Shown here: piece by piece, positions 9,212 through 19,480 of the stretch | Layout: each line of letters starts with the position of its first letter | Numbering within the stretch: position 1 is the first letter of the stretch | Source of the DNA: Sipunculus nudus | Taxonomy: Eukaryota; Annelida; Sipuncula; Golfingiida; Sipunculidae | Direction of reading: 5' to 3' | Assembly: GCA_026874595.1 (NCBI GenBank) | Contig: CM049320.1 | Location: 46,200,714-46,264,713 of the forward strand | Length of the DNA: 64,000 nucleotides | Made by a program: the position numbers and the translations under genes | The notes under the pieces: generated by a model | What the model was told of the DNA's origin: nothing | The model's input: the letters and a program-made list of their open reading frames with translations, nothing else | Databases searched by the model: none

Positions 9212-10111
9212 TGTAACGTTTTTACCCCTTTTTACATTAACCCGAACCCTGGCCGTTATGAATTAATCCGGGAAAGGGAGTAACTATGCGGGTTTGCTGG
9301 TCCCCGCAAAGCGTCACCTAGTCTTGTTAAATATTTAAGACCGGAAATGTCAAAAAATGCCACAGGGGGTTAATCCCTGTGTGTGGAGACTTCTCGTTGT
9401 GTTTTAACTTCCAAAATAACTAACTCCCACGTAAAACAAAACACATTTAATACAAAAATAAAGTTATACAGAGAATGATCGGACAATCCAAACACCGAGA
9501 ATCGCCCGCTTAACACAAACACATGTAAATCTTATCCACAATTAAGTCTGTATCGGCAGCATTTTAAACATTACAAGACCTTCGTGCAGCCTCCATTACT
9601 GGCTCACACACGACAAACTTTCTATCGGTATAGTCACATAAAAAAATACAATAGCCAAAATATTCCTTCCCCCGTATCCTAGTACAATGTGTATTTACTC
9701 TAAAGTTACAGCATTAAGCTAACCCGGCAGCACAAACTGCAGCCCAACAAAGTTAAGCCCACCTCTATCTATAAAAAAAAGGACCCCCGGTACGGCTCAG
9801 CCGTGCTCACCTCAGGATGTTCGCTGCTCGAAGACAAGCGCATCAGCGCTCGCAACTTGTCGAATAATCGCTAAGCCAATCAGAATCCGAGCTGGCTCCA
9901 CAGCAAAGGTCATGTGCGGCCGGTAGAGTTCAAGTGCGGCCGGCCGCACCTGACCTCTGACCCAGCTGACGAAATACATTGAGCTATTTATAGAAAAGCA
10001 CTACACAACCGGAGCATTAAATAAGTCAAGTTACACCGTCAAGAACAAGGAATAATAAATAGAAAATATAGGGAAAAATATAGGTTTCAAATAAAGGCCA
10101 AACTCGTTACA
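9212..10111 (-). repeat. 5' LTR, complete (900 bp)
   Basis: It is bounded by TGTAACG (9212-9218) and CGTTACA (10105-10111), a 7-bp inverted terminus with the usual TG...CA ends, and abutted by the primer site. In element orientation, U3 starts at 10111. A minus-strand TATA-like CTATAAATAG lies at 9993-9984 and an ATTAAA-type polyadenylation signal near 9451-9446, so R probably begins downstream of 9984. This LTR retains the 234-bp U3 start and a 54-bp block missing from the left LTR. Confidence 0.92.
9907..9993 (-). promoter_or_regulatory. U3 promoter region with TATA box and palindrome
   Basis: A 16-bp perfect palindrome GTGCGGCCGGCCGCAC (9934-9949) is flanked by AGGTCA (9907-9912) on one side and TGACCT (9951-9956) and TGACCC (9958-9963) on the other. 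A TATA-like sequence follows at 9984-9993. AGGTCA/TGACCT are nuclear-receptor half-site sequences, but occupancy is inference. The whole block is absent from the 3' LTR. Confidence 0.5.
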
Positions 10112-10957
10112 CATGCATATGCATCATGGAGTGTTTCATCGGTTTTACACATTTTTATCTTTATTTTTCACACCTTCAAGGATGTGGGCGTCTGTCATCA
10201 GGGCACAAATCATAACCATTTGACCTGGAATCTTCTTTCTTGACATCCTGGGAGGTCCATAAAAAATCTCCATGGAAACCTGAAATTATGTCTCTGTTAC
10301 CCATATCCTCTGAGCTATGTGGTTTAGAAGTACCTCCCAGAATAACTAAAAAGTTGATACAAAAGCTCAAGTATCTTAACAACTTATGAATTGATCACCC
10401 TGATTCTTTGCATGCATATTCCTCATGGAGTGTTTCATCAGTTCTTGCAGGCTGGTGGCAACATCTGGATTTTTTTAAAGTTTTTCTATATTTCTCTAAT
10501 CTTTTAACTTAAAATCCAGGGAGGTCCATGAAAAGTCTCCTTGGAAACGTGAAATTAGGTCTCTGTTACCCATATTTTCTGAGCTATGGGGCTTATAAGC
10601 ACCCCTCAGAATAGCTGAAAATTTGATACCAAAGTAGGGCACAAATCATAACCATATCTTGATATCCTGAGAGATCCTCAAAAGTTCTCCCCAGAAACCT
10701 GAAATTCGGTAACCCCGGTAACTTTTGGGTTATGTTTGAGAACCCCAGAAATAATGCAAAATACACACAAATTGCCGGGTTCCTCAGGAAAAGCTGGTTG
10801 GATTATCATCAAATTTGTTGTGCTTACGGGTCTTGATGAACTTAGGCTAATATACATGAACAATAATGCCACCTACATTATCTTAATTAGTTGCCTGTGC
10901 AAGGACATATTGTCAACATGTCAGTCGGCTGAGCGTCATGACCCATGGGTCACTTGT
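10112..10957 (+). mobile_element. HINE-like repeat, 5' part displaced by the LTR element
   Basis: The sequence right of the LTR is the interior of a core unit (TGCATG...CATGGAGTGTTTCATC). Further core units follow and a 3' terminus ends the copy: CGGCTGAGCGTCATGACCCATGGGTCACTTGTT-type sequence whose 14-bp palindrome TGACCCATGGGTCA is at 10939-10952. The LTR element therefore inserted inside a pre-existing copy, at the position that reads CTTTG/CATGG in intact core units. Confidence 0.75.
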
Positions 10958-11106
10958 TATGTAAAAAATTCAGTCATCTAATTTAAACTTAGTCATTTGT
11001 CAAATCAAAAATGGAAGGAGCTATCATCACCAAATTTTATGCAAATGTCAGTCACATGAGTCATATATGAAATTCAGGTATTGGTGGCGCCACCTGCATC
11101 TACCTT

Positions 11107-12268
11107 TTTAGCTCAGCTGACTATAAGTCATCGGAGCTATAGTGATGGTTCTTTGTCTGTCAGCCATATGCCCAAGGGTCTGTCCATTAACAGGGCATAT
11201 TTATGAACTGTTGGACAGTAAGATGTCCCCAAGTTCTCTTACCAAACCAAAAACTGAGTAACTGCAACTTCCATCCTTGGAGAAATAAAGGAAAAAACTT
11301 AATTTAAAAAAATTATTTTTACAATTCAAGACTGCTTTATACCAAAACCACAAGAACTGTTTTGTTCTTGTTTGGCATAAATATTTCTTTATATGTTTCC
11401 TATGTACGTGTCAGAAATCAAGTCAGAATTGTGTAAGTTATGGACCAGAACTTAATGCACTTTGTACAATTCGGGAAAGATATTTTACTCACTTAACATG
11501 ATAATTGTTGAAGTTTGAGACTTTTTATCAGGGATATATAACTTTATATAATCAAGATTAAATTGTATCCCCAAAATTAGATCTGAATTTTGTAATTTTT
11601 TTAAATGATTAGTATCAATTCAATATCAGCACCTAAAATTGTGTCCAACTTGACCAGGCACTTTCTTTTCTGTTAATACTGTTGATTTAATTTGCACAGC
11701 ATGTACATGTTAGTATTTAATCTGTTTAATTATGAAATAAGAAAATAAAAGCTAAAAAATAAGGCTAGTTATCAATTTTTGGGGGGGGGGATTGTATTCA
11801 CTTGCATTGTCAAGCTGCAGGCAGCCCACTTGGTCACTTGAAGTCAGCTATACCAGGGTAACTGATTTTCAATGCTTCACAGATGGAGATCCCCTGCTGT
11901 CACAGGTTTCAGTAGATCTCATATCACCCCCCCCCCCCCCCCCCAACCCATCAAGTGTTATGCAGTAACTGTTTTTGAACTGTATTTCCTTAATTGTAAG
12001 GCTGTTTCTACTCCAATATACAAAACTTTAAAGAGTAATTCAAGGAGTAATCCAGAAGATGCCAAGTTGTGGTAATGTAGAATTTTTAAGGAAATCAATT
12101 TTTTTTTAATAATTTTAACAAATTAATATATAATTAAACACATCATTGAGCATAAATTGATAATATATGACTAAGATTATGGGTAAAAAAGGCACAATTT
12201 AGAATATTTTGCATTTGCTAAAATTTCCAAAATTCAGCTGAGCGACATGACCCATGGGTCCCTTGTTT
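11107..12268 (+). mobile_element. HINE-like element, type-2 core, complete-looking
   Basis: The 5' hairpin AGCTCAGCTGACT/AGTCA(T)CGGAGCT is followed by a CTGT-rich tract. The core has the same landmarks as the copies at 39.8 and 52.2 kb: GATGTCCCCAAG, GGAGATCCCCTGCTGTCACAGG, a long C run (about 11928-11944) and CAAGTGTTATGCAGTA. The 3' end (12236-12268) has CAGCTGAGCGACATGACCCATGGGTCCCTTGTT-type sequence. A G10 run lies near 11781. Confidence 0.7.
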
Positions 12269-12804
12269 AACATAGCATCCAGGGAGGAAAACTTGAATCA
12301 AGGTCATGATGACCTATATTCTGCAAGCGACTGGATAAAATTATTATTTGGTGCACCCAGACAGGACACAAATTAGATCCATTAGACCTAGAAACGTTCA
12401 ACATAATATCCAAGAAAGCCATGGCCAGATCTCTTGGAAACATGACATTAGGTCATGGGGACCTCTATCCTGTTAGCTACTGGCCAAAAACATGATTTTG
12501 AGCAACCAGACTGTCAGACAGGGCATAAAGTGTAATCAAATTTCTAACGTAGCATCTAGGATGTTCCTGGTATATTCTTCTTGGAAACCTTAAATAAGAT
12601 GTTACCTATTTTATATTTTTAAGGACAAGTAAAATCTTCTTGCTGTTACATATTTTCTAAGGACTATGGGCAAAAAACATGATTTTGAGCATTCTGAAAG
12701 TCATTGTACCCATTGTTCAGGGTTCCTAAACAAATATTTTTCACCAGATCATAACATCAATAATTAATACAGCTGAGCATCATGACCCATGGGTCACTTG
12801 TTTA
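12269..12804 (+). mobile_element. HINE-like element, 5'-truncated
   Basis: Two or three degenerate core units (AACATAGCATCCAGG, GAAACATGACATTAGGTCA) end in CAGCTGAGCATCATGACCCATGGGTCACTTGTT-type sequence at 12772-12804. No 5' hairpin is present. The same core variant recurs at 19.8-20.4 and 23.5-24.2 kb. Confidence 0.6.
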
Positions 12805-12812
12805 AAATTTTT

Positions 12813-13790
12813 AGCTCAGCTGACTTTCAGTCATGCTGTGCTATAGCGATGGGTCTTTGTCCGTGGTCCTTCCGTCTGTCCGTCCAGCCTTCTGGCTGTC
12901 CATCCATTAGCAGGGCACAAATCATAACCGTAAAGGCTAGGATCATGAACCCTATGCAGTCTTAGAGGTTCTGAAAAGATCTCCTTGCAAACCAGAAAAT
13001 AGGTCACTGCGACCTAAATTCTATGAGTTAAAGGGTGTGTTTGCATTCTAATAGCCAAAATTTTCATCCCAAACCTTCCATCTTTCACGTTCAGCTCACC
13101 TACCAACAAGGGAAGAACCATAATTATTTTGAGGTCACAAGGTCAAAGGTCAAGGTCACAGAACCCACTTCTTTGAAAAGCTTTTGGATGCATTTTAAGC
13201 CAAACCTTTCATCTCAATCATTTGATCTTTCACATATGGCTCACCTACCAAGTGGGAGAAGAATGCTATAGATATTGAGGTCACAAGATCAAAGGTCAAG
13301 GTCACAGGATCCACTTCTTTAAAAAGGTTGTGGACACATTTCAAGCTAAAATTTTCATTCCAAACCTTCCAGCACCAACATATAGCTTCTCTGCCAACAG
13401 GGAAAAAGACCTGTTGATTTTGAGGTCAAAGGTCAAGTTCACAGCACCTTGCGTCGAGTCATTTTAAGGCAAACTTCTCAACCTGTAACTTCCATCTTTC
13501 ATATATGGCTAACCTACCAATAGGGGAAGAACCCTATTGATGTTGAGTATAAAAGGTCAGAGGTCAAGGTCACAATACTAAATCGTTCCAAATGCTTGTG
13601 AACATATTTTAAGCTAAACTGTTTATCCCAAACCTTCAGTCTTTCACATATGCCTCATATATGCATCACTCAATTTGATTCAAACATATTTATGGGTCTT
13701 TTTGCTTGAAGAAATAACTTATTGATTTTGGGGTCATCTGGTCAGGAGGTTAAAGGTTGCAGGTCAAAGTTATATACACATTGGTTGCCA
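12813..13790 (+). mobile_element. HINE-like 5' end with AGGTCA-rich core repeats
   Basis: A degenerate 5' hairpin (AGCTCAGCTGACT...) and a CCGT/CTGT tract open the copy. About five diverged units of roughly 140-150 bp follow, each containing direct AGGTCA motifs, best at 13131-13160 and again from about 13277, 13421, 13547 and 13730. AGGTCA separated by one A is the DR1 arrangement. No 3' terminus is seen, so the copy is 3'-truncated. The motif spacing is seen directly; receptor binding would be inference. Confidence 0.6.
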
Positions 13791-14674
13791 AGTGATTACT
13801 CCAGTTTTAAGTGGTAAATAGTTAGCCATCACTTTAAAAAGAATCCAATTGATATGTGGGCAACAGACCAAGGTCAGGGATGTTCACAATAAAAACTTAC
13901 TTTGTAGACCATCTCAATTTTTCTTGTATATATAACCATTGCACTCCAACTGGTACATCTCACTGTGTGGCCATAATTGTCAGTGACACTTATGATATAT
14001 GTCTCCCTTTTGTATCAGCCCATGGAGTGATATGGACATATCATTAGTGCATAACAAAAACAGTGTTGCCAGAATGCTTTGGCCAGGCATTAAGACTATG
14101 AGAGTAAAGTGTTAAGGTTTAGCTACTGATTTATAAGATGATGGGAACATTTTGCAGTTTATTTCATGGAATAATAGCAATAAACTTAGTTTTCTAGATA
14201 TCTGAATATTATTATACAAATCATCAGATATACCAGCAAGTGTTTGTTCTGATAATATGTGGGTCTGTACCTGGATTAAGGATGGCTTTATTGGATACAA
14301 GACTTGCTTTCTGCATTTCTTTTCTTTTGGGATTTTTGCAGTTTACCTACCCTGCTGACCCCATTGAAAAGCAAGGTGATAATTTAAAACTATTGGACTG
14401 ACACTTTTTACATTTGCATGTCCATAAATCTGATATGAGAGCTCTCCGATCTGATCATGCCTTTTGAATTGTTTTGGATATTCATAACTGTAACATTTTT
14501 TGGAACAATTGCCACACGTTTGGTCTCTTTTTGGAGGATGTGTGATATCAAATGTCAGATTTGTCAGATATCCATTATGTCTGCCAGGTAGCCAGCTTAG
14601 AAATCCTTTTGCCAGTGCAGTTTCTGTGATAATTTTTTTTAAATGTTTGGTCCCTTTTAGAGGGTGTTTGTTGT
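13791..14674 (+). other. Unassigned sequence
   Basis: No gene, terminal repeat or tandem structure is recognised here. Short ORFs near 13.86-14.05 and 14.11-14.30 kb have no recognisable motifs. It may be old diverged repeat or unique spacer. Confidence 0.3.
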
Positions 14675-15925
14675 TAGCTCAGCTGACTGAAAGTCATCTG
14701 AGCTATAGTGATCACTCTTTTTCCGTCGTCTGCCCGGCTGTCCGTCCGGCCGTCCTTTAACAGGGCACAAATTGTAACCGCTGGACCTGAAATCTTCTTA
14801 CTTGATATCCAGGCAGGTCCATAAAAATCTCCTTTGAAACCTGTAATTAGGTCTCTGTTACCCATATCCTTCGAGCTATTGGGCACTGAAGTAACCCCCC
14901 CCCCCCCCCCAGAATAATGCAAAATTTGATACAAAGGCTCAAGTATCTGAATAACTACTGTATTGATCACCATGATTCTTTGCATGAATATTGATCATGG
15001 GATATTCCATCACTTCCTGCAGACTGGTGGCGCCACCTGTATTTTTTCCAATTTTTACGAATTTTTTTCTCTTTTTTTGAGACCTGCAATGAAACTGTCA
15101 TCTGTTAATAGGGCACAAATCGTAACCACTGGACCTGGAATCTTCAAACATGATATCCAGGGAGGTCCATGAAAAATCTCCTTGGAAACCTGAAATTAGG
15201 TCTCTTGTACCTATATCCTTCAAGCTATGGGGTATCGAAGTACCCCCAAAAATAATGCAAAATTTGATACGAAAGCTCAAGTAGCTGAACAACTACTGCA
15301 TTGATCACCATGATCTTTGCATGAATATTGATCATAGGATGTTCCATCACTTCCTGCAGACTGGGGGCGCTACCTATTTTTTTCCAATTTTTACAAATTT
15401 TTTCTCTATTTTCAGACCTGCAAGGAAACTGTCATCTGTTAACAGGGCCCAAATCGTAACCACTGGACCATAATATCCAGGGAGGTCCATGAAAAATCTC
15501 CTTGAAAACCTGAAATTTGGTCTCTGTTACCCATATTCTTTGAGCAATTAGGCTTCGAAGTACCCCTCAGAGTAATGCAAAATTTGATACAAAAGCTCAA
15601 ATATCTGCATAAATACTGCATTGACCACCATGATTCTTTGCATGAATATTGATTATGAGATGTTCCATCACTTCCTGCAGACTGGTGGCGCCACCTGTAT
15701 TTTTTCCATTTTTTTTTTCTCTTTTTTTTAGACCTGCAATGAAACTGTTATCTGTTAACAGGGCACAAATCATAAGCACTGGACCTGGAATCTTCAAACT
15801 TAATATCATGGGAGGTCCATGAAATATCTTTTTGAAAACCTAAAATTAGGTCTCTGTTACCCATATCCTACAAGCTATGGGGCTCCGAACTACCCCCCAG
15901 AATAATGCAAAATTTGATACAATAA
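14675..15925 (+). mobile_element. HINE-like element with four type-1 core units, 3'-truncated
   Basis: The 5' hairpin (AGCTCAGCTGACTGAAAGTCATCTGAGCT-type) begins at about 14676, with a CCGTC/CTGT tract after it. Core units start near 14760, 15105, 15435 and 15750 (spacing about 315-345 bp), each with GGGCACAAATCG, GACCTGGAATCTTC, GGAGGTCCATGAAAAATCTC and CTGGTGGCGCCACCTGTATT. The copy stops in mid-unit at about 15925 without a 3' end. The AGTACCCC site of the first unit has expanded to about 15 C. Confidence 0.8.
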
Positions 15926-16310
15926 TGGCGCGATAAAATAAGGAGTTCACGCAAGTTTACATTGACCGAGGGATTTTGTCAAGAACCTGTCCGCGGGGTC
16001 TCGGGACCAGGTCGGCATGTGGCTGTTCCATCAACCGTGCACAACGGACAGCTTGGAGCAGGATTTTTATTAGAAAGTAGGGGGTTGATACACTCAAGGG
16101 CACCACGCCTGTAAAAGTTTTGAAGACACTTTCTTCCTCACTTTAAAATTATTCAGCTTAATGCAGCGCATTCCACCTCATTTATTCGGACATGTAACGT
16201 TTGTTGGTTGCAATATATATTCACCAGAAAGAGTTGCAATATAGTTTGTTTAATTAACACAGGAAACATGGTTTGTTAGCCATAGGGCCCTCTAAGTATG
16301 GTATAGGTCA
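15926..16310 (+). other. Unassigned sequence
   Basis: A non-repetitive stretch between a truncated HINE-like copy and the CGGCCG foldback element. Nothing recognisable. Confidence 0.3.
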
Positions 16311-16648
16311 ATTTCGACCATATCGGCCGCCAGCGCCCAGCGGGCAACCATTTCGGCCGCAACCCCAACGATACCACTGCTGGGCCCCGACTCTGGCCAG
16401 TCAACCATATCGGCCGCGACTAGGCGGCGAGGCAACATTTCGGCCGGGGGCACCATTTTTACCCCCTTTAACTACTACTCATGCTACTCACCTAATACTC
16501 CAGCTATATAACAGTCGAGTACAAATTGAATAAGCAGGAAAACGGCACAGCGCGATGGCCACCGGCTTTTTAGAGGTAGGTGCTCTTGCAACTGACCATT
16601 TATTCACAGCAACAATTTTCGCCGAGCAAGTAAGTGAAGTTTAAATAT

Positions 16649-17035
16649 AGTCTCTCCAACAGACGCCAGGTGCCGCTACCGCTCTTGCACCAGTACGTCT
16701 GTTATTGGACGCCATTTTTTTCAAGAATCTTGAAAAACGGAAGTGCCGTTGGGCATGCGCAAGGAAACCCCCCCCCCCCCCAGCATCTGGAGGTGAATCC
16801 ATAATGGATGTCGCCCTTGCACAGACCCGGCAGACCCCAGTAAAGCCAAGTAAACAATATTGTTTGGTTGTGTGGCAAAAATAATCCACTTTTGCTTGTC
16901 TGTTGTAAGGGTGGTATAGTAGGGGGATTCCTTGCGCATGCCAAACAACACTTCCGTTCCTAAGAAAAATGGCGTCCAATAACAGACGTACTGGTGCAAG
17001 AGCGGTAGCGGCACCTGGCGTCTGTTGGAGAGACT
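16649..17035. mobile_element. MITE with about 67-bp perfect TIRs and 10-12 bp target duplication (Mutator-like)
   Basis: The 387-bp element starts AGTCTCTCCAACAGACGCC and ends with its reverse complement. The first 67 or so bases match perfectly and imperfect pairing extends to about 130 bp. AAGTTTAAATAT occurs immediately outside both ends (16637-16648 and 17036-17047); moving the TIR by one base gives a 10-bp duplication. Long TIRs with 9-11 bp duplications are typical of Mutator-like elements. It is nested inside the CGGCCG element. A C14 run lies in the centre. Confidence 0.85.
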
Positions 17036-17223
17036 AAGTTTAAATATATTTATTTCAAATGGATTCTACAAGTAGCACAATGTACTTATTGACGTACTTT
17101 TTAACATACAATATAATCATTATATATATTATATGATGACGACGCTGGTGGATTATTCAATAGTATATTGATTATGTAAGTAAATGGACTAACTGTACCA
17201 TGATTTATTATAGTTAGATGACA

Positions 17224-17360
17224 GAAGGTTCTAGATAATTCAGAAAATGTATAATTTCCAATAGGTAAATTCTAGAAAATCCCGTAAGTGCTAGTCTTGA
17301 CAAGAAACGACTTGATTATTCTACAGACTTCTAGAAGTTTCGGTTACCAAGGTATATATA
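17224..17360 (+). promoter_or_regulatory. Heat-shock-type promoter: three HSE clusters and a TATA box
   Basis: Alternating GAA/TTC pentamers occur at exact 5-bp spacing. The first cluster is GAA 17224, TTC 17229, GAT 17234, TTC 17239. The second is TTC 17270, GAA 17275. The third is TTC 17329, GAA 17334, TTC 17339, a perfect three-unit element. TATATATA follows at 17353-17360, 12 bp after the last HSE, so a start near 17385 is expected. Downstream sequence to 17720 is mixed-composition with no long ORF, like an untranslated leader. This is the known architecture of HSF-driven promoters; activity is inferred. Confidence 0.6.
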
Positions 17361-17715
17361 GGGCAGTGTCAAGGCCGGAATCAGGCAGTGAATGAATTTG
17401 GAAGCTAGCGTCAACTGGTGACGGGTCGTTATATAGTTGAACACCGAGCGGGGTGTGTTATAAATTCCGCGAGGACAGTTTTAGTGCTGGAGAGAATATA
17501 GATAGTTGCAGCCGATCAGGGCGTTAAAAGATATACGTGATTTGTATTTGTTGAAGACGTTGTTATTGTGAGGTTGGAGCCAGTCAACGACGACGGTGGC
17601 AATTTGTTGGATGTTACCGGAATAAACCGTGTTCTTCAGTTCAGACAACGAGTGGTATTTTGGACTTTTCTGTGTGAAAGAATTCGGGAATATATGTCCG
17701 CTGCGTGTGTGGTGT

Positions 17716-17719
<4 letters not shown>

Positions 17720-17787
<68 letters not shown>

Positions 17788-17970
17788 GATCAAAATATAC
17801 CATATAAACATTAAGATTGAAGTGAAAAGTAAAAAATTATATCAAGAGCAAACTTAATTAATAGTATATATCAGAGGATATATTAAACATATTTATATAC
17901 TAATACATCGGTACTCACGTTATTAGAAATTATATACACAAATACACACATATAACTATATATTGAGAAA

Positions 17971-18009
<39 letters not shown>
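17720..18009. repeat. AT microsatellites
   Basis: (AT)n runs occupy about 17720-17784 and 17972-18009. ORFs through the first run are artefacts of the repeat. Confidence 0.95.
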
Positions 18010-18012
<3 letters not shown>

Positions 18013-18798
18013 GAAAGAGAGAGATTAATAATTAATTTTTGTAGTGCCTGTTAATAAAACTTGAGACTATTTGCTTAAAATACATCACGACAATTGAACC
18101 CTGGTTTGCTAACCTTTCATATACATTTGTATATTTACAGGACATGGTGATGTTCTATATTATTCAATGCGAGTACGTTTGTTGTAATTCGAGACTTTTG
18201 CTTACGCATGTTTCTTATAAATATGACTAATCATATTTTGAATGAATAATTCTTTTTTAAGTCCATCATATTTCTGGTTGAATAAGCTATTTCTTATTAT
18301 GATGTAACCGTGTTTGTGGTAATGGGGAAAAACGGCGGCCGAAATGGTACCCCGCCGTTTGTTTGAATTAAATAAAAACATAACATATGTGATTTCTTTA
18401 TCATATATGTAATAATATGTGTATTTAAAAAAGGGTATAATGTTTTATTTGTTTATTTATTTCTGTATAAGGTTGCTTGAGTAGATGTTTTTGTTTGGAG
18501 GTATTCTTTAACATTTTTGTCCTGAAATGTGTGCGCTTAAGTTCTTCCAATGATTAAATTCACATTTAAGGTTAATTAGCTAGGACTTAATAAGTAGCAG
18601 TGTATGGAGTAATTAGGTAGCTCAGAAGAACGGCGGCTAGTAATGAGGTAGCCCGGCGGCCGAAATGGTGCCCCGCAGCCCAAGTCGCGGCCGATGTGGT
18701 TGACTGGCCAGAGTCAGGGCCCAGCAGTGGCATCGTTGGGCTTGCGGCCGAACTGGTTGCCCGCTGCATGGGCGCTGGCGGCCGATATGGTCGATTTG

Positions 18799-19480
18799 AG
18801 GCCCGCGGTCGATAGAATTTCTGAAACTGAGGCATCCACTTTATGCTGGTGGCACTCATTGAGAGAACAGGGGCGTGTAAAGAGGGGGCCGCAACTGGCG
18901 CCCCCCCCCCTCCTAAAATCGGTTCAACAAATTTTTAGGGGCACCCAATTTCGTAAATTGTCAGGGTGTGCCTAAACCTTTTGCAAAATATATTATAAGC
19001 TCATCAAGTTGTAATAGTAAGGCGCAGGCCCTAGTTAAAGCTGTTACAATTAAGTAATAGAATAGGATGACACCCTCTAGTAGCAATGTTGGACAAACAA
19101 AAGCCTCATTGGAAGTTGCTGCTCACGCATAGGTCATGTCGTGTTATGCATGGGGCACGACAGTCCTGATGGTAAGACATTATATTTGATACCGGTTCTG
19201 TGATTAGTTCAGCCGGCCGGGTAACGTCAGTCTGTGGTGTTGAATTTAGCAGTTGTTTATCTAACTTAAGTCACATTCAGAACGTCAACATATCTCCAGA
19301 AAACTGAATAAAATATATCCTTTCTGTACTCAAACATCACTGATTTTAAATTAATCTTAACAATTTGATCGAATAAACACATTACCCCCCCCCCCCCTTC
19401 CCCCGGATCGGGACCTGACCCATCGTCGATGATTCTCACCCTCTGAGGTTCTAACTCTATGCATAGGAAAAAAACAAGGA
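18799..19480 (+). other. Unassigned sequence
   Basis: No gene or repeat structure is identified apart from C runs near 18901 and 19386. The stretch separates the CGGCCG element from a truncated HINE-like copy. Confidence 0.3.

Larger units (their letters stand above)
1..10111 (-). mobile_element. Ty3/Gypsy (Metaviridae) LTR retrotransposon, near full length, left end outside the window
   Basis: Order on the minus strand: 5' LTR (9212-10111), primer site, long leader, gag, protease-RT-RNase H, integrase, short ORF-like tail, 3' LTR (389 down to the window edge). The PR-RT-RH-IN order is that of Ty3/Gypsy elements. No envelope-like gene fits between integrase and the LTR. The two LTRs differ by about four substitutions and one 2-nt indel over the first 373 aligned bases, so insertion was recent. 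The right flank is a copy of the HINE-like repeat seen elsewhere in the window, so the element landed in an older repeat. The target duplication cannot be checked because the left edge is missing. Defects seen: a TAG in gag, a -1 frame change before integrase, and a truncated 3' LTR. Confidence 0.95.
16311..18798. mobile_element. Foldback-type element with CGGCCG-motif inverted arms
   Basis: The left arm (16311-16466) and the reverse complement of the right arm (about 18644-18798) align over roughly 150 bp, including GACCATATCGGCCGCCAGCG and CCACTGCTGGGCCC. Each arm carries four copies of ACCATWTCGGCCGC-type motifs at about 35-50 bp spacing. A further copy near 18330-18360 forms its own hairpin (AAACGGCGG/CCGCCGTTT). 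The arms end together near TCGACCATATCGG. The interior has no transposase; it holds a MULE-like MITE, a heat-shock-type promoter and AT microsatellites. Subterminal motif arrays often bind transposase in DNA transposons; the assignment here is inference. Confidence 0.7.

Noticed and set aside
14674-15809. Recurring minus-strand ORFs with GNRDLISGFQGDF-type peptides as a gene family (also 48.2-51.8 kb)
   Set aside because: They coincide with HINE-like core units, lack consistent starts and are broken differently in each unit.
16641-17014. Overlapping minus-strand ORFs in the MITE
   Set aside because: They run across the inverted TIRs and a C homopolymer in different frames.
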